From Oxalobacteraceae bacterium UBA5157 (GTDB lineage Bacteria > Pseudomonadota > Gammaproteobacteria > Burkholderiales > Burkholderiaceae_D): a DNA stretch of 16,155 nucleotides. A program made the translations under genes and the position numbers. This document shows, piece by piece, positions 1 through 6,062 of this stretch. The notes under the pieces were generated by a model. That model was given only the letters and a program-made list of their open reading frames with translations, searched no databases and was not told the DNA's origin. Positions within the stretch are counted from its first letter, which is position 1; each line of letters opens with the position of its first letter. The stretch is taken from assembly GCA_002415335.1 (NCBI GenBank), contig DHXL01000187.1, forward strand, positions 28,983 to 45,137, read 5' to 3'.

Positions 1-5
1 TGCCG

Positions 6-1115
6 ATGCCGATGCTCCATGCTACGGTCAGTGTGCGCAGTGTTTGCCTGACGACGCTGGCAGTCATAAGCTTCGTCTTTGCGCTTGAATGGGCACAAAA
101 ATTTCTGATCCCGCTGCTGTTCGGGATATTCATCTCCTACACGCTGAATCCGCTCGTGGTTTGGCTGGAGCGCATTCGTATTCCGCGCCTGGTCGGTACG
201 TGCGTGGTGATGATTTCATTAATTTCCTGCGTCGGTGAGGCTGGTTTTTCGTTGCGCGGCGAATTCCAGTCGATCGTCGAACGCTTGCCGGCGGCGGCCC
301 ATCAACTGTCCCGCGCGATCGTCAATACCAAGTACGGCCAAGCCGGCACGATCCAGAAAATGCAAGCCGCGGCGAGCGAAATCGAAAGGGCCGCCGGACA
401 AGCCGCCGGGGGTCCGCAGGCCAACGCGAGACGGTCGTCAGATCCGGGCTCAGCCGCACTACCCCTGTTTCGGTTAAGTGACTGGATCTGGACCGGCTCC
501 TTGGGCGCGATGGGTTTCGCCGGACAAGCGGTCATGGTCATGTTCCTGGTGTTTTTTCTGTTGCTGTCCGGCGATACGTTTAAACGCAAGCTGGTGAAGC
601 TGACCGGACCGTCCCTGTCGCAGAAGCGGATTACCGTCAACATTCTCAGCGACATCAATACGTCGATTCAGAGTTATATGTTCATGCTGCTGATCACAAA
701 CAGCCTGCTGGCCGTGCTGTTGTGGGTTGCCTTTCGCTGGATCGGATTGGAAAATCCCGGCGCCTGGGCGCTTGCCGGCGGGTTCCTGCACATCATTCCG
801 TACTTCGGGCCGCTACTGATCGCGATCGCCACCGGCCTGACCGCCTTCATGCAGTTTGACTCGTTCTCGATGATGCTGCTGGTGTCCGCATCGACCCTGG
901 CGATCGCCACGCTGATCGGCACTTTCGTAACGACCTGGATGACCGGAAGAATCGCCAAGATGAATGCCGCCGCGGTGTTTATCTTATTGCTCTTCTGGGG
1001 ATGGCTATGGGGGATATGGGGCATGCTGCTGGGGATCCCGATTATCGTCATCGTAAAAGTCATCGCGGAACGCGTCGAGGGCATGCAGTCGCTGGCTGAA
1101 CTGCTGGGCGATTAG
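6..1115 (+). CDS. AI-2E/PerM-family transporter-like membrane protein (possibly 5'-partial)
   Basis: This is a 369-residue polytopic inner-membrane protein. Hydrophobic segments lie near residues 14-50 and 65-80, and several more fill the C-terminal half. The middle (about 80-150) is a soluble stretch rich in Ala, Gln and charged residues, as in the AI-2E transporter (PerM/YdiK, old DUF20) family. The C-terminal signature with repeated GW, GIWGM and LLGIP around residues 328-345 is typical of the family. Members have been proposed to export autoinducer-2 or to act as Na+/H+ antiporters, and the substrate cannot be read from sequence. Two ATGs (6 and 12) are in frame, and no in-frame stop separates them from the window edge, so the true start may lie upstream. 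The length is normal for the family. The gene converges on the DUF1059 gene, with hairpins between them. Confidence 0.85.
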   Translation: MPMLHATVSVRSVCLTTLAVISFVFALEWAQKFLIPLLFGIFISYTLNPLVVWLERIRIPRLVGTCVVMISLISCVGEAGFSLRGEFQSIVERLPAAAHQLSRAIVNTKYGQAGTIQKMQAAASEIERAAGQAAGGPQANARRSSDPGSAALPLFRLSDWIWTGSLGAMGFAGQAVMVMFLVFFLLLSGDTFKRKLVKLTGPSLSQKRITVNILSDINTSIQSYMFMLLITNSLLAVLLWVAFRWIGLENPGAWALAGGFLHIIPYFGPLLIAIATGLTAFMQFDSFSMMLLVSASTLAIATLIGTFVTTWMTGRIAKMNAAAVFILLLFWGWLWGIWGMLLGIPIIVIVKVIAERVEGMQSLAELLGD

Positions 1116-1170
1116 GCGCCGTCACCCGCTGGGGTCACGCGCCCCGAAGCGCATCCTGCTGCCGCGCTTC
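1115..1170. terminator. Two hairpins between convergent genes
   Basis: The first stem begins at the stop codon. GGCG, CGT and ACCC pair with GGGT, ACG and CGCC across 1115-1143, with a bulge, one C-C mismatch and the loop gctg. The second pairs GAAGCGC (1146-1152) with GCGCTTC (1164-1170) around an 11-base loop. Neither has a good T-run, so intrinsic termination is only suggested by the position between convergent genes. Confidence 0.4.
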
Positions 1171-1187
1171 AGGGTGCGTTGTCACGT

Positions 1188-1406
1188 CTAGACGGTTGCC
1201 GAACGCGGATTCTCTACCGGAGGCGTTCCTTCCTTGAATAACTGCCCAAGCTGTTTGCGCAATTCGGGCGAGTCCTCGTGCTGGTGCACCGCGACTGCGT
1301 GCTGCACGGCTGCCTCCAGCAATTCTTTTTCAGAGTCCGCACAGAGCGCTACCGTGCAATTGGTATCGCTTGGAAATTCGCGGCAATCAATATATTTTCG
1401 GGTCAT
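1188..1406 (-). CDS. Small DUF1059-like protein
   Basis: This is a 72-residue soluble protein beginning MTRKYIDCREF. It has Cys at positions 8, 17 and 22, a conserved helix with a Glu-Ala-x-x-His-Ala pattern and a further His, matching the layout of DUF1059, whose members have been described as small metal-binding proteins. Biochemical function is unknown. The reading frame is open to 1532, but I place the start at ATG 1406. It is preceded by a GGTGAGGTGG ribosome-binding stretch, the family homology starts there, and a promoter whose -10 lies at 1496-1491 would leave the upstream extension untranscribed. The gene is monocistronic and faces the AI-2E-like gene. Confidence 0.7.
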   Translation of the reverse strand: MTRKYIDCREFPSDTNCTVALCADSEKELLEAAVQHAVAVHQHEDSPELRKQLGQLFKEGTPPVENPRSATV

Positions 1407-1479
1407 AGTGGCCACCTCACCGTCAATGATGAATAGGCTCGGCATGGGCGTGAAGCAAGCTCGGCCCAGGCGAGATCGT

Positions 1480-1505
1480 AATGCGGAACGGTTACATTCC
1501 GCATT
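1480..1505. promoter_or_regulatory. Perfect 9-bp inverted repeat flanking the -10 (candidate operator)
   Basis: AATGCGGAA (1480-1488) and TTCCGCATT (1497-1505) are perfect reverse complements separated by 8 bases. The spacer contains the -10 hexamer (1491-1496) of the minus-strand promoter. A repressor bound here would cover the -10, so this looks like an operator. No regulator can be assigned. Confidence 0.55.
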
Positions 1506-1519
1506 GTCGTTATAGTCAA
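1491..1519 (-). promoter_or_regulatory. Sigma-70-like promoter of the DUF1059 gene
   Basis: Read on the minus strand, TTGACT (1519-1514, 5 of 6 to consensus) is followed after exactly 17 bases by TGTAAC (1496-1491, 4 of 6). The predicted transcript start is near 1484, giving a leader of about 78 nt before ATG 1406. The promoter overlaps the inverted repeat at 1480-1505. Confidence 0.55.
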
Positions 1520-1611
1520 GCGGACCTGCCATCGCAAGCGTTTTCCGAGGCCGGAATGCGCGCTTGCGGATTCTCTCTGAATTCTCTCACCGATTAGATC
1601 ACTTCCTGTTG

Positions 1612-1654
1612 TGTACGCCAACGCACAGACCGTCTTGCCGTGAGTTCATATTCT
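1612..1654 (+). promoter_or_regulatory. Candidate Crp/Fnr-type operator and promoter of the OmpA-like group
   Basis: The palindrome TGTACGCCAACGCACA (1612-1627, centre 1619.5) is followed by GACC. A -10-like TATTCT (1649-1654) starts 29.5 bases from the centre, so the predicted start near 1661 puts the site at -41.5, the class II activator position. The palindrome matches the site at 4573-4588 next to the Crp/Fnr gene at 14 of 16 bases. The predicted leader is about 130 nt. That the neighbouring regulator binds here is inference. Confidence 0.5.
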
Positions 1655-1734
1655 ATGACTACTGATGTGCGGCATTGCTCGTAGGCGCATCGGGATGGTC
1701 TTCCTGGGCTCTCATCAATTCAGCCCATGCTGAC

Positions 1735-1751
1735 AAGTATTCACAATACTT
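1735..1751. repeat. Short inverted repeat in the leader of the OmpA-like gene
   Basis: AAGTATT (1735-1741) and AATACTT (1745-1751) form a perfect 7-bp inverted repeat with the 3-base spacer cac. It ends about 40 bases before the start codon. It could be a small operator or a hairpin in the mRNA leader. It is AT-rich and not clearly a terminator. Confidence 0.35.
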
Positions 1752-1790
1752 TGGCGTGTATCGCGAAAGAAAGAAAAGGGAAAATAAAAA

Positions 1791-2471
1791 ATGAAAAAAA
1801 TTACCGGGCTTCTTATTGCGGCATGCGTCGCATCGACGCTGGCACCGCTATCCGTTCTGGCGCAAGAGGCCGACAACCAAGCCATTTGGGTCAATACGAA
1901 TCACGTCGTGTGGAAAGATCCGTACGGACTCTGCTGGCATTCCGGCTCGTGGACGCCGGCCATGGCAACCGCAGAATGCGACCCTTACCTGATCAAGAAG
2001 GCGGACGCGCCGATCCCTCCGATCGCGCAAGCCGAAGCGCCCGAGCCGGCGCCGGCTCCCGAAAAATTCGAGACCAGAAAAATCAGCCTGTCGGCGGATG
2101 CCTTGTTTGACTTCAACAAAGCGCAACTGAGGCCGCAAGGAAAGGTCTTGCTGGATGATCTGGCGCGCGGTCTCAGCGGCGTCAAATACGACACCATCGA
2201 GGCAATCGGCCACACCGACCGTATCGGCAGCGCTGCATACAATCAGAAACTGTCCGTGCAGCGTGCCAATGCAGTCAAGAGCTACCTGGAAGGCACAGGG
2301 ATCGCCGCCGATCGCATCAGTGCATCGGGAAAAGGCGAAACCCAGCCCGTTACCAAAGCCGGCGATTGCAAGGGGCCAAAGAGCAAGAAGGTCATCGCCT
2401 GTCTACAACCGGATCGCCGTGTTGATGTCGATGTGAGCGGTGGCAAGGAAGTGCGAGTAAGTTCGCAATAA
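1791..2471 (+). CDS. OmpA-family peptidoglycan-binding outer-membrane/periplasmic protein
   Basis: This is a 226-residue exported protein. Residues 1-24 form a Sec signal peptide with cleavage likely after VLA. The mature N-terminus is short (about 65 residues with two Trp-containing segments and two Cys), followed by a Pro/Ala-rich linker. An OmpA C-terminal domain occupies about 95-215. Its hallmarks are visible: the FDFNKAQL strand, GHTDRIG and the LSVQRA helix, whose Asp and Arg bind the diaminopimelate of peptidoglycan in this family, and the DRRVDVDV end. There is no N-terminal 8-strand barrel, so this is a short envelope anchor and not a porin-type OmpA. A purine-rich AGAAAAGGGAAAA stretch precedes ATG 1791. 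It appears to be the first gene of the group that includes the BON and CsbD genes. Confidence 0.88.
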   Translation: MKKITGLLIAACVASTLAPLSVLAQEADNQAIWVNTNHVVWKDPYGLCWHSGSWTPAMATAECDPYLIKKADAPIPPIAQAEAPEPAPAPEKFETRKISLSADALFDFNKAQLRPQGKVLLDDLARGLSGVKYDTIEAIGHTDRIGSAAYNQKLSVQRANAVKSYLEGTGIAADRISASGKGETQPVTKAGDCKGPKSKKVIACLQPDRRVDVDVSGGKEVRVSSQ

Positions 2472-2550
2472 GAAAGACGACTCGACGGATCCGTTGCGAA
2501 ACCGCCGATGCGTCACCTTTTTTTAATCATGTTATCAGGAGAGTTTAATC

Positions 2551-2862
2551 ATGAAACAAATCAAATGGATGTCCGCAATTTTCGCCGCTGTCATGTTGAC
2601 CGCGCTTGCCGGCTGTGCTTCGGCTCCAACGCATGAAAGTACCGGGCAGTACGTCGACGACTCGGTGATCACTACTAGGGTGAAGACCGAGTTCCTCAAG
2701 GATCCGGCCCTGAAGGTTGCCGAAATCAACGTCGAGACTTTTAAGGGCGTCGTGCAATTGAGCGGCTTTCTCACGTCGCAATCCGCGATCTCCAGAGCGG
2801 TCGACGTTGCCCGCAATGTTCCTGGGGTGCGCTCTGTCAAGAGCGATATGCGTCTCAAATAA
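2551..2862 (+). CDS. BON-domain lipoprotein
   Basis: This is a 103-residue protein with a lipoprotein signal peptide ending in LAGC (Cys22) and a single BON domain over about 35-103. The domain shows the usual order: a DDSVITTRVKTEFL helix, a short strand, VQLSGF, the SRAVDVARNVPGV helix and a last strand. BON domains are thought to bind phospholipid membranes, and OsmY and DolP are characterised relatives with two copies. Residue +2 after Cys is Ser, not Asp, so outer-membrane sorting is expected. CAGGAG lies 9 bases before ATG 2551. The gene is 79 bases after the OmpA-like gene and 43 before csbD, so co-transcription is plausible. A run of seven Ts at 2518-2524 lies just upstream, without a convincing stem. 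Confidence 0.88.
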   Translation: MKQIKWMSAIFAAVMLTALAGCASAPTHESTGQYVDDSVITTRVKTEFLKDPALKVAEINVETFKGVVQLSGFLTSQSAISRAVDVARNVPGVRSVKSDMRLK

Positions 2863-2905
2863 TCCAGTTTGAGCCAAGTCCATCAATCGTCGATCGGGAA
2901 AAAAC

Positions 2906-3091
2906 ATGAATAAAGATCAGGTCACGGGTACTGCCAAGGATATCGCCGGCAAAGTGCAGGAAGGCGCCGGAAAGCTGATCGGCAGCAAGGAACAGCAGGT
3001 CAAGGGCCTGGGTAAGCAAATCGAGGGAACGGCTGAGAAGACCCTCGGCGATGCGCAGGAAGTGATCAAGCACGCTGCCTCCAAGCCGTAA
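2906..3091 (+). CDS. CsbD-family stress-response protein
   Basis: This is a 61-residue, highly charged helical protein with the CsbD pattern: MNKDQVTGTAKDIAGKVQEG, then a second copy of a similar amphipathic repeat (QVKGLGKQIEGTAEKTLGDA). CsbD-like proteins are abundant small proteins induced by general stress (sigma-B in Bacillus subtilis, YjbJ in E. coli), and their molecular role is unknown. The protein has no signal peptide and should be cytoplasmic. The ribosome-binding site is weak (CGGGAAAAAAC before ATG 2906). A strong hairpin directly follows the stop, so transcription from the OmpA promoter probably ends here. Confidence 0.9.
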   Translation: MNKDQVTGTAKDIAGKVQEGAGKLIGSKEQQVKGLGKQIEGTAEKTLGDAQEVIKHAASKP

Positions 3092-3128
3092 AGCAGTTCG
3101 CCGTGCGCTGGCCGCACGGCGAACGCTT
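3091..3128 (+). terminator. Strong terminator-like hairpin after csbD
   Basis: GTTCGCCGTGCG (3096-3107) pairs perfectly over 12 bp with CGCACGGCGAAC (3113-3124), with the loop ctggc. Four more pairs (AAGC with GCTT) form beyond a single bulged A. Only a weak T-rich tail follows (CTTTC). Confidence 0.7.
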
Positions 3129-3171
3129 TCAATCCAGACACGACTTCACAATAGAATAGGGAACAACCATC

Positions 3172-3718
3172 ATGAAACGATTACTGGCAACGATCATCGT
3201 AACTGCCGCCGGCATGGCATTGACGAACGGTGCATGCGCCGCAACCAGTGCCGCCAAGGCCGAATACAACGCGAGCAAGGAACAGGCAAGCGCCGACTAC
3301 AAGATCGCGCGCGAAAAATGCAATGCACTGGCCGGCAACGGCAAAGACGTCTGCACGGCAGAGGCCGAGGCGGCGCAGACGCGCACCAAGGGCGAAGCGC
3401 AGGCGCGCTACGAGAATACGCCACGCGTCATCGCGAGCGTGCGCAAGGATATCGCGGCGGCCGATTATGACGTGGCCAAGGCGAAGTGCGGCAGCAACCG
3501 GCAACGCCAAGGATGTCTGCGTCAAGCAAGCGAAATCGGTCAAGGTGGCCACGGTCGAGAATGCGGTAGCCGACAAGAAGATCGTCAATGCCCTGGTCGA
3601 CGCGCAGGAGGATAAGCAAGCCGCCGAATACAAGGTTGCGCTGGAAAAATGCGACGGCCAAAGCGGTGCGGCAAAGACGCTTTGCGTGACCAATGCGAAG
3701 AGCAGCTTCGGCAAGTAA
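3172..3718 (+). pseudogene. Periplasmic Cys-repeat (TolA-like annotated) protein, broken by a 2-base frameshift
   Basis: Translation from ATG 3172 (AGGGA 9 bases upstream) gives a signal peptide ending near ACAA, then a coiled, Ala/Lys/Glu-rich chain with a repeated module AxxKCxxxxGNxKDVC. The frame is intact to codon TGC at 3487-3489. Downstream homology continues in the next frame from GCA 3491 to the stop at 3716-3718. The first and third modules have ten residues between the two Cys. The second also has ten if two bases are restored at 3490, so a 2-base deletion fits best, giving about 182 residues. Left as read, frame 1 ends at 3615 with an unrelated tail. Similar proteins are common in Burkholderiales and are often labelled TolA-like, with no known function. 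A sequencing error cannot be excluded. Confidence 0.75.
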
Positions 3719-3742
3719 GCTTTCCAGCAGGTCCGGAATAAC

Positions 3743-3765
3743 AACGGCCCGGGATACGGGCCGTT
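3743..3765. terminator. Hairpin terminator between convergent genes
   Basis: AACGGCCCG (3743-3751) pairs perfectly with CGGGCCGTT (3757-3765) around the loop ggata. It sits 25 bases after the frameshifted gene and 31 before the end of the convergent Crp/Fnr gene, so it could serve both strands. The T-run is poor on the plus strand. Confidence 0.65.
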
Positions 3766-3795
3766 CTGCATTTATGTGCGTTGTGACCGGCGGAC

Positions 3796-4497
3796 TCAAG
3801 GCGTGTCGCAGATTTCCTTGACGGCCCGATAGCATGCACAGGCCGCGGATTCAAGGCCAGCCTGATCAAGGATAGTGATTTCGCCGCGGCTATAGCTGAT
3901 GAGCTTGCGCCTCTGTAATGCGCCGGCGGCCTTGGTGACGCCCACGCGCCGCACCCCGAGCGCGTGTGCGAGGGATTCATGGGTCAGGTGGAATTCTTCT
4001 GTGTGCAGGTGATCTTTGGTGGCGAGCAGCGAGCGCGCGAGGCGTGCTTCAAGCGGGTGGAACCGGCTGCAGACCGCTATCTGAATCGCCTGGGCCAGCA
4101 GGAAATTGACATAGTCAAACAACGCATGCTGCAAGACGCGGCTCTGCGTCGATTCGGCTCGCAAGGCCTCCGATTTGATCCTGACCGCTGTTCCGGCTGT
4201 CTGCACGACCGCGCGTACCGGCGAGATTCCCTGCCGCAACGCGGCCGAAATGCCGACCAGACCTTCCGCTCCGACCAGCCCCACCTCCAGCCCGGCGTGT
4301 CCATTGATGACGCCAAGCAGCGACACCAGGCTGTCCTCTGGAAAATAAATATGTTCGATCGGCTCTCCCGGCTCGTGCAGCACTTGTCCGAGTTCGAGGC
4401 AAACCACATCGCGATCGCCGACCATACACGCCAGTCCGTCGCCTGTCAGGGTGGCAAGCAGCCTGTTGGCGACCGGCTGCCGAAACGGCACTTCCAT
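3796..4497 (-). CDS. Crp/Fnr-family transcriptional regulator
   Basis: This is a 233-residue protein. A cyclic-nucleotide-binding-like beta-roll spans about residues 10-125 (HIYFPEDSLVSLL, then GLEVGLVGAEGLVGI), a long dimerisation helix follows, and a winged-helix HTH of Crp type occupies about 150-220 (LTHESLAHALGVRRVGVTKA, then LISYSRGEITILD). There is no N-terminal Fnr Cys cluster and no obvious cAMP phosphate-cassette Arg/Ser pair, so the ligand is unknown. I place the start at ATG 4497 because GGAG lies 8 bases upstream. The frame also opens at TTG 4509, but that codon overlaps this ribosome-binding site. The gene is divergent from the phospholipase pair, with a shared palindrome between them, which suggests autoregulation. 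Recognition-helix residues differ from those of E. coli Crp, compatible with a different target. Confidence 0.88.
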   Translation of the reverse strand: MEVPFRQPVANRLLATLTGDGLACMVGDRDVVCLELGQVLHEPGEPIEHIYFPEDSLVSLLGVINGHAGLEVGLVGAEGLVGISAALRQGISPVRAVVQTAGTAVRIKSEALRAESTQSRVLQHALFDYVNFLLAQAIQIAVCSRFHPLEARLARSLLATKDHLHTEEFHLTHESLAHALGVRRVGVTKAAGALQRRKLISYSRGEITILDQAGLESAACACYRAVKEICDTP

Positions 4498-4545
4498 TCG
4501 GTTCTCCAAATCGGTATCCCATACAATGGCGGGATTAGTGACGCT

Positions 4546-4615
4546 ATCCTATGCCGCACGGCCGCTGCCGTATGTACGCAAACGTACAGATACGAATCGA
4601 TGAGAGGAATACTAT
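4546..4615. promoter_or_regulatory. Divergent promoter with central Crp/Fnr-type palindrome
   Basis: The palindrome TGTACGCAAACGTACA (4573-4588, centre 4580.5) has perfect 6-bp arms. On the plus strand TACTAT (4610-4615) begins 29.5 bases from the centre. On the minus strand TAGGAT (4551-4546) begins 29.5 bases from it in the other direction. Each hexamer matches the -10 consensus at 4 of 6. Both predicted starts (near 4622 and 4539) place the site at -41.5, the class II position. One bound dimer could thus drive both the regulator gene and the phospholipase genes. Confidence 0.6.
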
Positions 4616-4662
4616 TGCCGCATAGGACTACAGGATCAAGAACAGATCGACGGAGCTTGGAA

Positions 4663-6033
4663 ATGCGCTACACCATCACGGTCATTCTGCTTGTCGTAAC
4701 GGCCGCCGTATCGGCTTGCGCAGCATTACCTGATGTGAGGTACCTCAACGCTTCGCTCACTCAAGGCACCAACCCGACCGTCACCAATGCGCACGGCACG
4801 CTCGGAGAAAAGAAAGCGAAATCGCTGCTCGCCAGACGGTGGCCGAAATCGACCATCGATATTGCTGCACAAGCCGCGCTGGAGGAAGAGGCGACCGGCA
4901 TTCCTCTCATCGCGGGAAACAGAATTACGCTGCTGTTTGACGGACCGCAAACGATGGCGGCGATGATCGCGGCGATCACCACCGCCAAGGACAACATCAA
5001 TCTTGAAACCTATATCTTTGACCAGGACCCTCTCGGCTTGCGCTTCGCCGATCTGCTGATTGCGAAGCAGAAGGAAGGGGTACAAGTCAATGTCATTTAC
5101 GATGGCGTCGGGGCGATCAGCACACCGGCAGCGTTTTTCGATCGCATGCGTGAAGCGGGTGTCAAGCTGGTCGCGTTCAACCCGGTTAGCCCGTTGGCAC
5201 GCATCGGACGCTGGCAGATTAACCATCGCGACCATCGAAAAGTCCTGGTGGTCGACGGCTTGGTCGCGTTCACCGGTGGCGTCAACATCAGCGGCGCCTA
5301 TGCGACGAGTTCCCTGTTCCGATCCGGAGTCAGGCGGAATTCCAAGATCGGCTGGCGCGATACCCACATCAAGATCGAAGGGCCGGCGGTCGCCGCCCTG
5401 CAATGGACTTTCTTCGATACCTGGGCCAGCCAGCAGTCCGGCGATTTGCCCGAGCGGAATTATTTTCCGCCCCTCGCAAATGCCGGCGACAAGATAGTCC
5501 GCGTCCTCGCCAGCACGCCTGGCGGGGACTTTGAAATCTACAAGGCCTACATGCTGGCTATCCAGCAAGCGAAAAAGACTGTCCATATCACGTCCGCCTA
5601 CTTCGTCCCGGACCAGCAAATCGTCGATGCATTGTGCCAGGCCGCAAAACGTGGCGTCGACGTGAAACTTGTATTGCCAGGAGTGTCTGACATAGGATTG
5701 CTGGTCCAGGCGAGCCATTCGTTCTACAGCGAATTACTCGACAGCGGGGTAAGGATATTCGAGCTTCGAAAGGCAGTGTTGCACGCAAAGACAGCCGTGA
5801 TCGACGGCGTCTGGTCGACGGTGGGATCGACCAATATGGACATGCGCAGCTTTTTGGACAACAACGAGATCAATGTCATCGTGCTCGGAGATGCCTTCGG
5901 ACATGACATGGAAAATGCGTTCGGCGAGGACTTGCGCGATTCGAACGAGATCACCGCCGAACAATGGACTCAGCGACCGCTTGCGAACCACATCAAGGAG
6001 TGGTTCGCGCGCTCGATGGCGCATTGGCTCTGA
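4663..6033 (+). CDS. Phospholipase D / cardiolipin synthase-like lipoprotein
   Basis: This is a 456-residue protein with two phospholipase D domains, each with an intact HxKxxxxD motif: His191-Lys193-Asp198 (HRKVLVVD, followed by GLVAFTGG) and His374-Lys376-Asp381 (HAKTAVID, followed by the WSTVGSTNMD segment). This is the architecture of bacterial cardiolipin synthases and related phosphatidyltransferases. The N-terminus is a lipoprotein signal with VSAC (Cys19), so the enzyme is predicted to be anchored facing the periplasm, unlike classical ClsA with two membrane helices. The frame stays open far upstream to 3964, but that part lies antisense to the regulator gene. ATG 4663 has CGGAG 7 bases upstream and begins the signal peptide. 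The patatin-like gene follows 29 bases later, forming an envelope-lipid operon. Confidence 0.88.
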   Translation: MRYTITVILLVVTAAVSACAALPDVRYLNASLTQGTNPTVTNAHGTLGEKKAKSLLARRWPKSTIDIAAQAALEEEATGIPLIAGNRITLLFDGPQTMAAMIAAITTAKDNINLETYIFDQDPLGLRFADLLIAKQKEGVQVNVIYDGVGAISTPAAFFDRMREAGVKLVAFNPVSPLARIGRWQINHRDHRKVLVVDGLVAFTGGVNISGAYATSSLFRSGVRRNSKIGWRDTHIKIEGPAVAALQWTFFDTWASQQSGDLPERNYFPPLANAGDKIVRVLASTPGGDFEIYKAYMLAIQQAKKTVHITSAYFVPDQQIVDALCQAAKRGVDVKLVLPGVSDIGLLVQASHSFYSELLDSGVRIFELRKAVLHAKTAVIDGVWSTVGSTNMDMRSFLDNNEINVIVLGDAFGHDMENAFGEDLRDSNEITAEQWTQRPLANHIKEWFARSMAHWL

Positions 6034-6062
6034 TCACACAATGAATGGAAAGGCTCGGATGC

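Noticed and set aside
1407..1532. 42-residue N-terminal extension of the DUF1059 protein
   Set aside because: It covers the predicted promoter and operator, lacks family homology, and the internal ATG has a good ribosome-binding site.
2472..2550. T-run after a palindromic ACGGATCCGT as a terminator between the OmpA-like and BON genes
   Set aside because: The palindrome has no loop, and no stem of useful length abuts the T-run, so read-through into the BON gene is likely.
3230..3490. Independent start for the second half of the frameshifted gene
   Set aside because: The frame-2 part before 3490 is Arg/Pro-rich shadow sequence without a signal peptide. Only the part after 3490 continues the protein.
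3480..3500. Programmed ribosomal frameshift
   Set aside because: I see no slippery heptamer or following stem-loop, and the required change (two bases restored, or +1 reading with an altered Cys spacing) fits a deletion better.
3964..4662. Open frame extending the phospholipase D-like gene upstream by 233 codons
   Set aside because: It lies antisense to the Crp/Fnr gene and crosses the divergent promoter. A ribosome-binding site, signal peptide and lipobox place the real start at 4663.
4726..5718. 330-codon minus-strand open frame
   Set aside because: It is antisense to the phospholipase D-like gene, with low-quality composition and no recognisable motif.
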